Source: Numida meleagris (taxonomy: Eukaryota > Chordata > Aves > Galliformes > Numididae). From it: 64,000 bases of DNA. Below, one piece after another: positions 40,001 through 48,173 of the stretch. Location of the stretch: assembly GCF_002078875.1 (NCBI RefSeq), contig NC_034415.1, positions 14,987,778-15,051,777 of the forward strand, read 5' to 3'. Positions within the stretch are counted from its first letter, which is position 1. Each line of letters starts with the position of its first letter. A model generated the notes under the pieces. That model was not told the DNA's origin and did no database searches. It saw nothing but the letters and a program-made list of their open reading frames with translations. The translations under genes were made by a program, and so were the position numbers.

Positions 40001-43000
40001 ACCAACAAAAATCCACCACAACCAGCACCGAGGTGCAGCTGACCAACTCCACAAAGATGGTTGTAGCTGAACTGATGTCACTTTATGACATCTTTGCGTC
40101 TTTTAAGGAAGTCCGGCAAAAGAACCAAGTTTCTCCTCAGCAGTTTAAGTCCTCTGTAAAAGCTCTAAGACAGTGCCATAGATCTGCATAACAATCATGA
40201 TCCACAGCCTTCTCGTAACGTACACCATCTGCTCTTCAGCAGCATCCTAGTGTCCCAAACCATTTCCCAGTACTGACCAACACTAACATCTGGCAATAGC
40301 CTGTCAAGGCAAGCCTCTTAGAAAAGGTAATGCAGAGAAGGACAATCAACAAATGCAGGAAGAATAAAAATACAATCACAAAAAGATTTGCCCACAGTGA
40401 CAAGAGTAGTTTCTACATTTCAAAATCTCCAAGTTTAAAACAGAGTTTTCCAGAATAGGACAAGCTCAGTTGTAGTAGTAAGAAATGCTCCCCAGTTAAA
40501 GAAACATAGTAATTCTGTGTGCGTATTTAGCAATGAATGAAGTATATACAATATTTCCTGTTTGTAACTTCTTGTTACACCAGAACAGTGTTGAAAGTTA
40601 CTTTCTTACATCTGCTAAGAAAGAAAACTCTGCAAACACTGTTTATCTGATTATTTCATTGTTACACAGACGTTCTTAAAGAACCAGAAGGGTCTCTAAG
40701 AAATGCAGATCTGTTATTGCAGGTTTTTTAGTTTTTGTTTTTGGTTTTTTTTTAAACAAAATTCAAAACAAAATTTTAAAAAATTAAACCCTAAATTAAA
40801 ACAAAATCATTTTTTTTCAATGAGCACATACACTTTTTCGAAAGTTAAGGATGATACTTCTAGAACTTTGAAGTCATACAGCATATTCCCACATTTGGAA
40901 CTTACAATGAAGATACAGCAAAGTAGAAAAAAAGCTTCTGAAAACACAAATCACGCAACACACAATATCAACTTGAAGCATAAGAAGTTAAACTAAGGAA
41001 TCTGATACAACTTCTAATATGAGCATCCAACATTCCTCCCACCCAGACTTACTGCACTGCCTTTACCTATGCTGTAAGATTTAACAGGTAGTTAAAAGAA
41101 GTACCTAGATGTGACAAGAAGTAATCACCTGCATGGTTTCTTATTACAAGAAACTGGAAGTAGCAAATGAGAAAAAAAAAAAACACCACAAATTGGATGC
41201 TTTCTCACAAAACAGATACTTTAAGTCCCAGAGCTGCTCTTTGACAAGAAGTTACTGAAAAGTTGCATGGATGTCTGTGGTACAGAAAGTTTCTAAGCTA
41301 CGAATCAGGCAAGGCATATAAATATACCAAGGAAGTACTCATGTTACTCCTTTCACATCCCCAAGTGGACAGTGTGACACGCTGGGGATGTGACACTGGC
41401 AAGGCAGGAAGCAAACAACTCTTAGATCTGACCTAAAAACACATGCTTTTACCATCTTCTTCAAACTTTATCATTAATTGCTCCAGATTGTTGAGCAGAA
41501 CCTATTGTCCCAACTGCTGGCCTCTCACTTGGTCATTTTGCCAGCTGCAAACTTCAAAGATTTACAACATTTCTGCATCAGGCCCAGAGCTTGGCAAAGA
41601 TACTGCGTTCAAACAACAAGTGTAATGGTTCTTCAAGCACTGAGCTCTTCTTCACTTTGAAATGTGTTCTCCAGATAGGCTTTATCCTAAGAGGGGAAAG
41701 GGGAAAATGTAGAAGCCAGAAAATATTCTCTGCATATAGCCAAATAAGAATCACTTGTACAGCTTTGATTATTACAGTCTCAAGATAAATAGTCTGTGAG
41801 TTCACACACCTGACAACCAACATCAATATCCCATTGCGCTCACCACCTTCGATTCTCCTACTCACTAAAGCCAGCCAGCGAGCAAAAAACATCTGCATTG
41901 AACCATTTTTTCAGCCTGCAGCTTGCTCCCCGATCACTGTCATGTTAGCATAGGCTGTCATCACCAGTGGAGATGCACAGAAGTTGACCATCAGTGCAAA
42001 CTATTCAAGCTAAACATGAAGATATTCCACATGCTAAGAGAACATGTATTTAAATGCTGGGGGGAAAAAAGCAGCTGGGAATTGTATTACAATGTCTCAT
42101 ACTGAAAACAATTCATAAGTTTTTTACTTGGGTTTTATTTAAGTTAACAGAGTAGCTATTCAGAAAGGAAAGCTCTGAAGAAGTATCGTATCTGTGTATT
42201 TATAAATACTTCCAAGAGGAAAAGAAGGAAAAATGAAGTGGTTCACAGTCACTCCTAAAGTTTAAAAAGAAAAAAAAAAAAAGAGGAGTAAATCTCTGAA
42301 CTGATGAAGTCACTGACAAAGTATCTGAAACAGTTTGATGGAGGAATGCATCAGGTTTTGGCATCAGCAGCCTCTTGCACAAATACAGCTGGATGAATGA
42401 GATAATGAGCTAAAGTACAGAAATAGAACAGCAAAAAAAAATTCCATTTCCAAATTATATTTAAAGGTTCTTGGGGAAAGGGAAGGAAGTTAAGACAAAG
42501 GGGGTGGGAAATATATTACCTCTATGATTAAAAAAAAAACAAACAAGTCACTAAAATACAAGCTCAGTTTACAATTTAAAATGTCAATGTACATGTATTC
42601 CTTCAGTTTAAGGAAAGTAACAAAAAAAATGCCCAATCTAGTCGAAGATCATTTAAAATTGCTGTAAGATGGTGTCCCATTATACAGCAAAAAAAAAAAA
42701 AAAAAATCAGTTTTCCTCAGAAAGAGAAATAGGATGATAAACATGTAGTAGATAGAAAACGGGTTCCACTGGTACAAATGACTCTAGGAGACAGAGATGC
42801 TTGTAAAGAAAAACAATAAGATTATTATAAGACACTGAAAATGTTCACAGCACAAAGAAGCGATATAGTTTCCAACAGCTTTATCCACATGGAGCATGTA
42901 AGAAGGGAGAAAGTTCTTGCAGTAACAAATAATGAAAAATTTCAGTAAAACTTAATCTCAATAATCTTACAACAATAAAAATTATTCCAGATCTGAAGTA

Positions 43001-45450
43001 AACTCTATTTGCCTATAATATTTTTCATTTGTAAATCACAATAACTACAACAAACTTTAGGATCCACTGTGCAGCAGTAAGCAGCATTTTTCCCTTGACA
43101 TCATATATATATTTTTTCAATATTTTAAGACCACAACCTTGTCATTAGATAGAGAACATTTAACATATTATTAAGTCCCATGTAAACCAAGGCACCATGT
43201 ATATGAATTTTAGGATTTGCAGCAAAAGTTATTTTCCCCTCCAGATTACAAGGACAATAGTTACAGAAACTAAAATATTAACATCGTCATAAAATTTATT
43301 CGACAGGCCATGTCATCCATGTCTCCAACCAAGTCATCAGCAAGGGACAATGTCGGAATCACAGCCATCAACAGCCATCCAATGAAAGGCGTGCTTCCAA
43401 CTGGCTACACATTTCCAATAGGAAGAACTTAGCCAAGACCTGGGCAAAGATGAAAGCACTGAACATTCATCCTCTGTTGCCATCTACTGGACCCCCTGCA
43501 AAATAGCCTTTAGCCCACTGTACAGAATCAGGGTAAAACAAAGGTTCATTCATTCCTTACTGATGTATATACAATGCATAAACATTAATGTCAAATGTTT
43601 CAATCTGCATACATCATAATTAACTTGTTTAATTATCATAACTAATGTACAGCTTACTTATCACCAAAAAAAAAAGAGTTACATTGAAGTAATATTCTGA
43701 TTGTACAATATACGTTTCATCAGTTACTTCTCATAGGATGAGCCTGGATTCATTTTAATGCTACTATCATCAGATCACAGAAAAGTAGGTTCTGGTTATT
43801 GACTACAGTTAACATTCCAACAAGATATTAAAAGCTGCCAATTAAGAACTTTTTCTACTAAATATCTGAGGGAAATTTAATTAGGGATCAATACAGAAAT
43901 GTAAAAAAGAAAAATAGGGCCAGAGCTTTTCATTATTTATTTTTTTTCACTAAGAAGACAGCTAAATTCAAAAACAGTATTATTGGCAAAAGAGCTAAGA
44001 CTCAAGGAGTATGTCATAAAAATAATCATACTGCAACCAAAGATGCTTCTGTAATCCATGTCTACTCCACATAACAGCCAGCAAGCGCATTAAGAAATCC
44101 AACAGTAAATACTTAGTTGGTGATATCTGTAAATGAAGCTTAGGTACAGTTTATGACAAAGGTTTTAAATTAACACATTAACAACTTTTTGGTACTTGCT
44201 TGAGTGCTGGCATGAGATGTGAAATCATTACTTGAGTCTTGCTAATTCACAACCTTACTCATCTTACAACTGTGCATTCCTTTCAGCTATATGTATGCAA
44301 TATTTTGATAACACAAACAAAAGCTAACTTCTTCTCTATCACATTTATTTATATGCTTTCTATTTTCCTTCCCAAACTCGTATGGTAACTTAAAAAAAAA
44401 TAAAATTCTAGGTTCTGTTTTCCCTACAGCTGTATAAAAGGGGGAACCATCCCCAACTTCAACATGATGGGTTGATGGTTGGACAAGATGACCTTAGCAG
44501 TCTTTTCAAACCTTAATGATTCTACAATCCTTAAACCTCATCAATACTGTTTTCTTTTCAATATAAGCTACGAGAATAAAATACAGCAGTCCATAAGAAA
44601 ACAAAATACTGATTTATGCAAAAAGCATCATCATAAGAAAGTCTGTATTTCCCCCATCCCCGCTCCTCGAACACCTCAGCTCTGACTGGGAACGTGCAGG
44701 AGCCCACGTTGACATGCCCAAGACGAACGTCAAGCCTCACTCCCAGCCAGCTATCCTCCTCCAGAACACAGCATCTACAGTCATTCCGCACCACGTATTT
44801 CTAATAACCCTTTTTTTATTATTTTCGTAAACACTGACTGTTCAGCCCCAATGCTTTTTACAGGTTAGATTTATTTATAGCTCATACCTGAGACTGACCC
44901 ACTGGGCATGTTCACACCACAATGCATGGGGGTATCTGGGAATCTCCAATCTCTGTCTTCAGCTGGAGAGGATGGGTCAGTGAGAATGACTTAGTGCTTA
45001 GCGAGAGCTGGACGGGAGAGACAGGGAGCCGCGGCGGAGCGGCTCTCTCTCCTGTCGGACCTCCGGTCTCCTGACACGGCCCCTCACGGAGCTTGCCCCG
45101 AGCTCCCCCCGGCCCGGCCCTGCCNNNNNNNNNNNNNNNNNNNNNNNNNNNNNNNNNNNNNNNNNNNNNNNNNNNNNNNNNNNNNNNNNNNNNNNNNNNC
45201 CCGCCCGCGCCCCGGGAGGCCCTCGTCCCGCGCAGCCCTCCCGCCGCCGGCCGCCGCCACAGCTCCCCCGGCCCGGGAGGGGCGGCGAGGAGGAGGACGA
45301 GAGGGTGGGTGGTGGTGGGGTTCCGTCCTGCGCGGAACAAAGCGGCCGCTGCCATTTTGAGACGCGGCCGGACCCCGCGGCAGCAGCGGGGGCGGCGGCC
45401 GGGCCCTGCCCTTACACTGGGGGTGCGCTCTCACCTTCCCCGTAGTCCAT
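24866..45450 (-). CDS. ZNF326: ZNF326 (ZIRD), DBIRD-complex zinc finger protein, 13 coding exons
   Basis: Joined from 13 exons with consensus splice sites and matching phases: 1,701 nt, 566 residues plus stop. I recognise the protein from long identical stretches to mammalian ZNF326 as I remember it. Layout: Gly/Ser/Tyr/Arg-rich low-complexity region with RGRG motifs (about 31-208); basic nuclear-localisation segment (about 238-260); acidic insert from exons 6-7 (275-315); Arg/Lys/Glu-rich stretch (about 324-348); AKAP95-type C2H2 finger 1 (C359, C362, H375, H381); finger 2 (C452, C455, H469, H475); Glu-rich tail with 11 consecutive Glu (about 541-551). Known role: with CCAR2/DBC1 it forms nuclear DBIRD, which binds RNA polymerase II mRNP particles and promotes exclusion of A/T-rich exons. 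The start ATG has an ideal Kozak context (GCCGCCATGG). The frame stays open upstream to 45,705, but that stretch is promoter-like. The mammalian tail I remember is longer and more repetitive. No frameshift or internal stop was seen. Confidence 0.95.
26326..26337 (+). promoter_or_regulatory. CTCF-like motif in intron 12
   Basis: CCACTAGGGGGC followed by TGC, an exact match to the common CTCF core. Sequence match only. Confidence 0.5.
27352..27484 (+). mobile_element. CR1 LINE 3' tail fragment
   Basis: Matches the CR1 3' end: GTGGAAACATTCAAGGGCAG, later GTTGGACCAGATGGCCTTTG and the ATTCTGTGATTCTATGAT octamer tail. It is antisense to ZNF326 and about 130 bp long. Confidence 0.8.
27660..27755 (-). 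CDS. ZNF326: ZNF326 exon 12
   Basis: 96 nt (32 codons, phase 0 on both sides) encoding [20 protein letters not shown] then [12 protein letters not shown], a conserved helical stretch after finger 2. Acceptor TTTCCTAG, donor GTAAGA. Its skipping would keep frame. Confidence 0.95.
27756..28650 (-). other. ZNF326 intron 11
   Basis: About 895 bp, AT-rich, with an A13 run at about 28,367-28,379. No element was recognised. Confidence 0.85.
28651..28781 (-). CDS. ZNF326: ZNF326 exon 11 (AKAP95-type zinc finger 2)
   Basis: 131 nt encoding [20 protein letters not shown] and the second finger, C-X2-C-X13-H-X5-H, ending [10 protein letters not shown]. Acceptor TTTGGCAG, donor GTAAGA, phase 1 in and phase 0 out. 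All four zinc ligands are present. Confidence 0.96.
28782..29331 (-). other. ZNF326 intron 10
   Basis: About 550 bp, AT-rich. No element was recognised. Confidence 0.85.
29332..29431 (-). CDS. ZNF326: ZNF326 exon 10 (inter-finger linker)
   Basis: 100 nt encoding [20 protein letters not shown] and then [14 protein letters not shown], the linker between the fingers. Acceptor TCTCTGTAG. Donor GTGGGC is weak at positions +3 to +6. Phase 0 in, phase 1 out. Confidence 0.93.
29645..29792 (-). CDS. ZNF326: ZNF326 exon 9 (AKAP95-type zinc finger 1)
   Basis: 148 nt. It encodes [20 protein letters not shown] then HLESAAH, a C-X2-C-X12-H-X5-H finger of the AKAP95 class, followed by [22 protein letters not shown]. 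Acceptor CTTGCTAG, donor GTAAGA, phase 2 in and phase 0 out. Confidence 0.96.
29793..30942 (-). other. ZNF326 intron 8 with CR1 insertion
   Basis: About 1.15 kb, over a third of it a CR1 fragment (30,297-30,770). The remainder is AT-rich and unremarkable. Confidence 0.85.
30297..30770 (-). mobile_element. CR1 LINE 3'-end fragment
   Basis: Reverse orientation CR1: it begins with ATCACAGAATGGCTTGGATT and runs through the conserved 3' region (GATCAGGTTGCTCAGAGCCC, then CTGGACCTCCTCTGGACCCT). It is about 470 bp, 5'-truncated, diverged, and lies in the same orientation as ZNF326. The end near 30,770 is approximate. Confidence 0.85.
30943..31057 (-). CDS. ZNF326: ZNF326 exon 8 (Arg/Lys/Glu-rich segment)
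   Basis: 115 nt, phase 1 in and phase 2 out. It encodes [20 protein letters not shown] then [12 protein letters not shown], nearly identical to remembered mammalian ZNF326. The composition suggests a charged helix just before finger 1. Acceptor ACCTTAAG is weak in pyrimidines; donor GTTTGT is also non-optimal. Confidence 0.93.
31058..32508 (-). other. ZNF326 intron 7
   Basis: About 1.45 kb, AT-rich, with an A-run near 32,460-32,471 close to the donor side. No element was recognised. Confidence 0.8.
32509..32596 (-). CDS. ZNF326: ZNF326 exon 7 (acidic/aromatic insert)
   Basis: 88 nt, acceptor CAAATTAG, donor GTAAGT, phase 0 in and phase 1 out. It encodes [20 protein letters not shown] followed by YDVGYQTFG. 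The ordered-looking, acidic sequence differs sharply from the low-complexity exon 4. Exons 6 and 7 together total 123 nt, so joint skipping keeps frame. Confidence 0.82.
32597..33467 (-). other. ZNF326 intron 6
   Basis: About 870 bp separating the 35-nt microexon from exon 7. No repeat or ORF of note. Confidence 0.7.
33468..33502 (-). CDS. ZNF326: ZNF326 exon 6 (35-nt microexon)
   Basis: 35 nt between acceptor TGCTTATAG and donor GTAAGA. It enters in phase 1 and leaves in phase 0, completing a codon shared with exon 5 and adding [11 protein letters not shown]. At 35 nt it cannot be skipped alone without a frameshift. It is assigned from splice sites and phase. Confidence 0.72.
33503..34041 (-). 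other. ZNF326 intron 5
   Basis: About 540 bp, AT-rich, bounded by GTAAGT and TATAG. I see nothing else in it. Confidence 0.75.
34042..34240 (-). CDS. ZNF326: ZNF326 exon 5 (nuclear-localisation segment)
   Basis: 199 nt. It starts [17 protein letters not shown] and contains the basic cluster around GIKRKMM and IKKPKMTK, a likely bipartite nuclear-localisation signal. Acceptor ATTTCCAG. The donor is GTAAGT after TCATCTA, leaving phase 1. If the donor were ignored, the frame would stop three bases into the intron. Confidence 0.93.
34241..36892 (-). other. ZNF326 intron 4
   Basis: About 2.65 kb, AT-rich. It contains a short ACGTACGTACATATATATATA stretch broken over 34,428-34,449 and a T-run facing an A-run near 35,311-35,335. 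No repeat family or coding sequence was recognised. Confidence 0.85.
36893..37298 (-). CDS. ZNF326: ZNF326 exon 4 (large RG/SY-rich exon)
   Basis: 406 nt, the largest coding exon. It encodes the low-complexity core, including [36 protein letters not shown] and the RGRGRG run at its end. Acceptor TTTTCCAG. The donor is GTAAGT after ...GGA, so the exon ends in A rather than G and in phase 0. The Tyr/Ser/Gly/Arg composition is typical of RNA-binding or condensate-forming segments. Confidence 0.95.
37299..39370 (-). other. ZNF326 intron 3
   Basis: About 2.1 kb, AT-rich. Its main feature is the nested inverted-repeat element at 37,443-37,594, about 150 bp into the intron's acceptor side. Nothing else was recognised. 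Confidence 0.85.
37443..37594. mobile_element. Nested inverted-repeat element, possible MITE
   Basis: Terminal inverted repeats: GATTAGGGCTGGGC (37,443-37,456) and GCCCAGCCCTAGTC (37,581-37,594) pair at 13 of 14 positions. Inside are two further hairpins: CAGATAG-AAAG-CTATCTG (37,472-37,489), and AAAGTTCAT with ATGAACTTT around a 5-base loop (37,516-37,538). The AGGGCTGGGC terminus resembles those of some non-autonomous hAT-like elements, but flanking duplications are unclear. It could instead be a structured intronic RNA. Confidence 0.5.
39371..39497 (-). CDS. ZNF326: ZNF326 exon 3 (MDRDYG repeat and poly-Gly)
   Basis: 127 nt, acceptor TTTTTTAG and donor GTAAAA. It encodes [12 protein letters not shown] and [10 protein letters not shown], which are hallmarks of ZNF326, then nine glycines ending against the donor. 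It enters in phase 1 and leaves in phase 2. The glycine codons form a GGN repeat that could vary in length. Confidence 0.93.
41353..41393. repeat. Short perfect inverted repeat, 11-bp stem
   Basis: TCACATCCCCA (41,353-41,363) and TGGGGATGTGA (41,383-41,393) are exact reverse complements separated by 19 bases, able to form a hairpin in DNA or pre-mRNA. No family was recognised. Confidence 0.7.
43478..43490 (-). promoter_or_regulatory. CTCF-like motif in intron 2
   Basis: The minus strand reads CCAGTAGATGGCA, a close match to the CTCF core (CCASYAGRKGGCA). Sequence match only. Confidence 0.4.
44466..44530 (+). mobile_element. CR1 LINE 3' tail fragment
   Basis: About 65 bp matching the CR1 3' UTR end: GGTTGGACAAGATGACCTTA, then TCTTTTCAAACCTTAATGAT TCTA. 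It is antisense to ZNF326. Such extreme 5' truncation is typical of CR1. Confidence 0.7.
44888..44962 (-). CDS. ZNF326: ZNF326 exon 2 (predicted, 75 nt, phase 1-1)
   Basis: A pyrimidine-rich acceptor (CCTCTCCAG) and a strong donor (CAG followed by GTATGAG) bound 75 nt. These stay open only in the phase demanded by exons 1 and 3, adding 25 residues including [10 protein letters not shown]. The peptide does not resemble the mammalian N-terminus I remember. Because the exon is 75 nt in phase 1-1, skipping it also keeps frame. It is predicted from splice signals and phase only, so it could be a lineage-specific or cassette exon. Confidence 0.6.
44963..45434 (-). other. ZNF326 intron 1
   Basis: Short GC-rich intron containing the assembly gap and the downstream half of the CpG island. 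It ends in the pyrimidine-rich acceptor of exon 2. If exon 2 is skipped, this joins intron 2 into an intron of about 5.9 kb. Confidence 0.6.
45125..45199. other. Assembly gap (75 N) in intron 1
   Basis: A run of undetermined bases inside very GC-rich sequence between exons 1 and 2. Reading frames crossing it are meaningless. The true gap length is unknown. Confidence 0.99.
45435..45450 (-). CDS. ZNF326: ZNF326 exon 1, coding part
   Basis: Sixteen coding bases give M-D-Y-G-E plus one base of the next codon (phase 1), then a GTGAGA donor. The ATG lies in GCCGCCATGG, which is both a strong Kozak context and a YY1-type motif. The mammalian protein also starts with a short acidic peptide (MDFED from memory). 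The 5' UTR lies above 45,450, but its start cannot be fixed. Confidence 0.85.
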
Positions 45451-45770
45451 GGCGGCGGTGGGCCCTGCTCCCTGCTCCCACGCAGCTGGCGGCCGCGGCA
45501 CCGCGGCGGCTGATCCGGCTTCCGTCAATGGCGCCTTCCACCACAACGAGGCGGGGCGGGCCCTGCGCGCGGCAGCGGGGCCACGGCGCACGACGATTGG
45601 CCTGCGCTCCTCATCACGTGAGCAGCCTGGCCTGAAAAGAGAGGGTCCATGCCACCGGAGGCATCTTATGAGCGCTGCGCGATGTGCCTGGATCTTTGGG
45701 GTCATGCGCGAGGCTGCGCGGCCGCCATGTTAGGTTCTGGCAGCCGCCATTTTACGTTATGGCAGTGAGC

Positions 45771-47344
45771 CTTATCGTGCTTGGAGGCGCGCCGGGGTTA
45801 TCAGCGGCGAAACAGCCTCATCTTTGCTGCGCCTTTGTTCTCCCTAATGTGTCTTCGGACCTCAGTGAAAATATAGGGGCTACGGCAGCAAACACTCTCC
45901 TCCGGCAGTATCTGATGGGAGCGAGCACCTTGGAGCTGCGTCCCAGTGCTCCACAGCAGTGTGGTGGGGAGCCCTATCCCGTGGGCCATGCCAGTTGCCA
46001 AAGGGCCCACAGCTTCTGCTTTGTGCCAACACATCTTCAGCTGTATCTGAGATGCAGCTTGGTGATGTTACAAATCACCAGTGTAGAGGCACTCGCACTG
46101 TCCCTCTGTCCTGACTCCTGCAATGGCTGCACTGCCCTCATGTGTTGCTGGCCCTTTGGGGTGCCTCAGGCCTTCCTGGGGAAAACTAGTAAATAACTAT
46201 GAATAGAAGGCCTTGGTTTCACTCTTTTTCCCCAAAATAGTGAACACAAGTTATCCCATTCTGAGGTATAGCCCTTCTTGGGCATTACAATTCCTATTTA
46301 AGCCACCTCCTCGCCTTCAATGAACCCAACATGTATCCAGTTCCTCTGTAAATCCCAGAAGGAAGTATTTTAGCTTATGTAACAGGCTGCATGGAAACAC
46401 TGAAACAGACCAAAGGTAAACACAGACTTCGTTTCAACCTGGTTTCGAGGCACCACTGCCCTCCTCTGTGCAGCCAAGAACTTCAGGAAAAAAAAAAAAA
46501 AAACACGAAAAAAACCTTTGTCCCAGACATATCGTCATGCAACAAAAAAATGAGTCCTGTATGAGGATCACATGCTGAAAAACATTTCATTTCTTGGAGT
46601 TTCTCAATGTTTTATACATCTCTGAAAGCATGGAGGGGAGGCATGTGAAAGCAGCAGCGGGCACATCTGACACAGAAAATCTGGGGCTCTGGTTCTAAGG
46701 ACAAGTTATAGTCATGATCTCAGGTTGTAATGATGAACATATTCATTATCTCTTTATTTCTTAATTTGTCAGGGAAAAGGAACATATTTCATTCTTCAGT
46801 AGATGACAGGCTTGGATCAAAACCTGCAATTCTGTGTCTCTAAAGTATTAAAAGCCTCATTGCTGGAAAGGAAGATTTGACTCACCCAAGTCCAGAGTCC
46901 AAGCTTTTTATTAAACTAAAACTTCAGTCTCGTACAGCAGTCAGATATTTTCCCTCCCCAAGCTCTAGATGGCAGCAGATGCGAAGTCACAGGCTCAGGA
47001 AACAGCTGAGTGAGGAACGCTGTAGCCTGCGGCTTTCCTTTATGAGCGTTCTGCTAAACCTGAGCTCCTGTATATTCCCCATAATCACGGGAGAAATACA
47101 TGCAGATTAAATTTTTAATCCCATCCAAAAGATGTCTTTCCTCTAGCTTCTTCACCGACTTCTCAGCCAAAGATATACTTGGGCAAAGCAGTGATTCCTA
47201 GGGCCAAACAGTCCATATACTGATTTGTTTGTGCACTCATCCAACTACGAATGCACTACTGTGCAAAATACACAAGTTTATTGCATTGAATATGAAGCTT
47301 ACAGCTGGGAGGAGTGTCTGACACATCAGAATGCTGTGCTACCG
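45771..47344. other. Upstream flank of ZNF326
   Basis: A 170-codon plus-strand frame starts inside the promoter island (45,684) and runs to 46,196. It has no recognisable domain, and its first third is GC-rich promoter DNA, so I do not call it a gene. An A17 run lies at 46,488-46,504. A CTCF-like motif lies at 46,963-46,977. Confidence 0.6.
46963..46977 (+). promoter_or_regulatory. CTCF-like motif upstream of ZNF326
   Basis: CTCTAGATGGCAGCA matches the CTCF core (AGATGGCAGCA) with mismatches at the left. Weaker than the intronic sites. Confidence 0.25.
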
Positions 47345-48173
47345 TTCAACAAGACCTGGACAGACTGGAGATTTGGGGATGGGGGAGGTTTGGGGATGAG
47401 GTTTAACGAAAGTGTAACGTCTTGTATCTGGGGTAGAATAACTGCATGCATCAGTACAGGTTAGAGGATGACCTGCTGGAAAGGAGCTCTGCAGAGAAGG
47501 ACCTGGGTGTCCCGGTGGACATCAGGTTGGCCACGAACCAGCAGTGTGCCCTTGTGGCCAAGAAAGCCAATGGTATTCTGGGGTGCATTAAAAAGAGCAT
47601 GGCCAGCAGGTCAAGGGAGCTGATCCTCCCCCTCTACTCTGCCCTGATGAAGCGATGTCTGCAGTACTGTGTCCAGTTCTGCACTCCTCAGTTCAAAAAT
47701 GACAGGGATCTCCTAGAAGGAGTCCAGCAGAGGGACACAAAAATGATAAAGGGTCTAGAGCATTATCTGTATGAGGAAAGGCTGAGTAACCCGGGTCTGT
47801 TCAGCCTGGAAAAGACTGAGGGGGGATCTGATTAATGTTTATAAATATCTAAAGGGAAGTGTGAGGCCAATGGATGAGGCCAGGCTCTTCTTCGTGGTGC
47901 ATAGTGACAGGACAAGGAGCAATGGCCTAAAACTTGAACATAGGAAGTTCCGTAATAGCATGCGGAAGAACTTCTTTATGGTAAGGGTGACAGAGCACTG
48001 GAACAGGCTGCCCAGAGAGGTTGTGGATTCTCCTTCTCTGGAGTTATTCAAGACCTGTCTGGACACCTACCTGTGTGATGTATTGTAGAGAACCTGCTTT
48101 AGCAAGGGGGTTAGATATGATGATCTCTTGAGGTCCCTTCCAACCCCTGTAATTCTGTGATTCTGTGATTCTG
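47345..48173 (+). mobile_element. CR1 LINE, 5'-truncated, with reverse transcriptase remnant
   Basis: About 830 bp of the CR1 3' region. A 129-codon frame (47,446-47,835) carries the C-terminal reverse-transcriptase part: [30 protein letters not shown] and LILPLYSALM. It then runs through AACAGGCTGCCCAGAGAGGT to an ATTCTGTG octamer tail at about 48,150-48,173. The catalytic half is missing, and the frame breaks after 47,835. Dead copy in the opposite orientation to ZNF326. Confidence 0.9.

Larger units (their letters stand above)
39498..44887 (-). other. ZNF326 intron 2
   Basis: About 5.4 kb, AT-rich with many A-runs. It holds a CR1 3' tail (44,466-44,530), a CTCF-like motif (43,478-43,490) and an 11-bp-stem inverted repeat (41,353-41,393). 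I searched for the remembered mammalian second-exon peptide (TYQGFNG-like) and did not find it. A 91-codon minus-strand ORF at 39,806-40,081 shows no recognisable protein. Confidence 0.75.
45030..45770 (-). promoter_or_regulatory. CpG-island promoter and 5' end of ZNF326
   Basis: GC- and CpG-dense stretch around exon 1, unlike the AT-rich surroundings. Upstream of the ATG on the minus strand lie a GC box (45,550-45,562), a CCAAT box (45,596-45,600), a palindromic TCACGTGA E-box (45,614-45,621) and two CCGCCAT YY1-like sites (45,721-45,731 and 45,743-45,753). A further YY1-type CAAAATGGC sits in intron 1 (45,351-45,359). No TATA box was seen. This is a housekeeping-type promoter whose start site cannot be fixed from sequence. 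Confidence 0.8.

Noticed and set aside
45093..45635. 180-codon plus-strand frame over the promoter island
   Set aside because: It crosses the run of N and is Ala/Pro/Arg-rich as any frame in CpG-island DNA would be. It lies antisense to ZNF326 exon 1.
45451..45705. Possible N-terminal extension of ZNF326 from an upstream in-frame ATG at 45,705
   Set aside because: The stretch contains the GC box, CCAAT and E-box, so it is probably promoter. The ATG at 45,450 has an ideal Kozak context and fits the family start.
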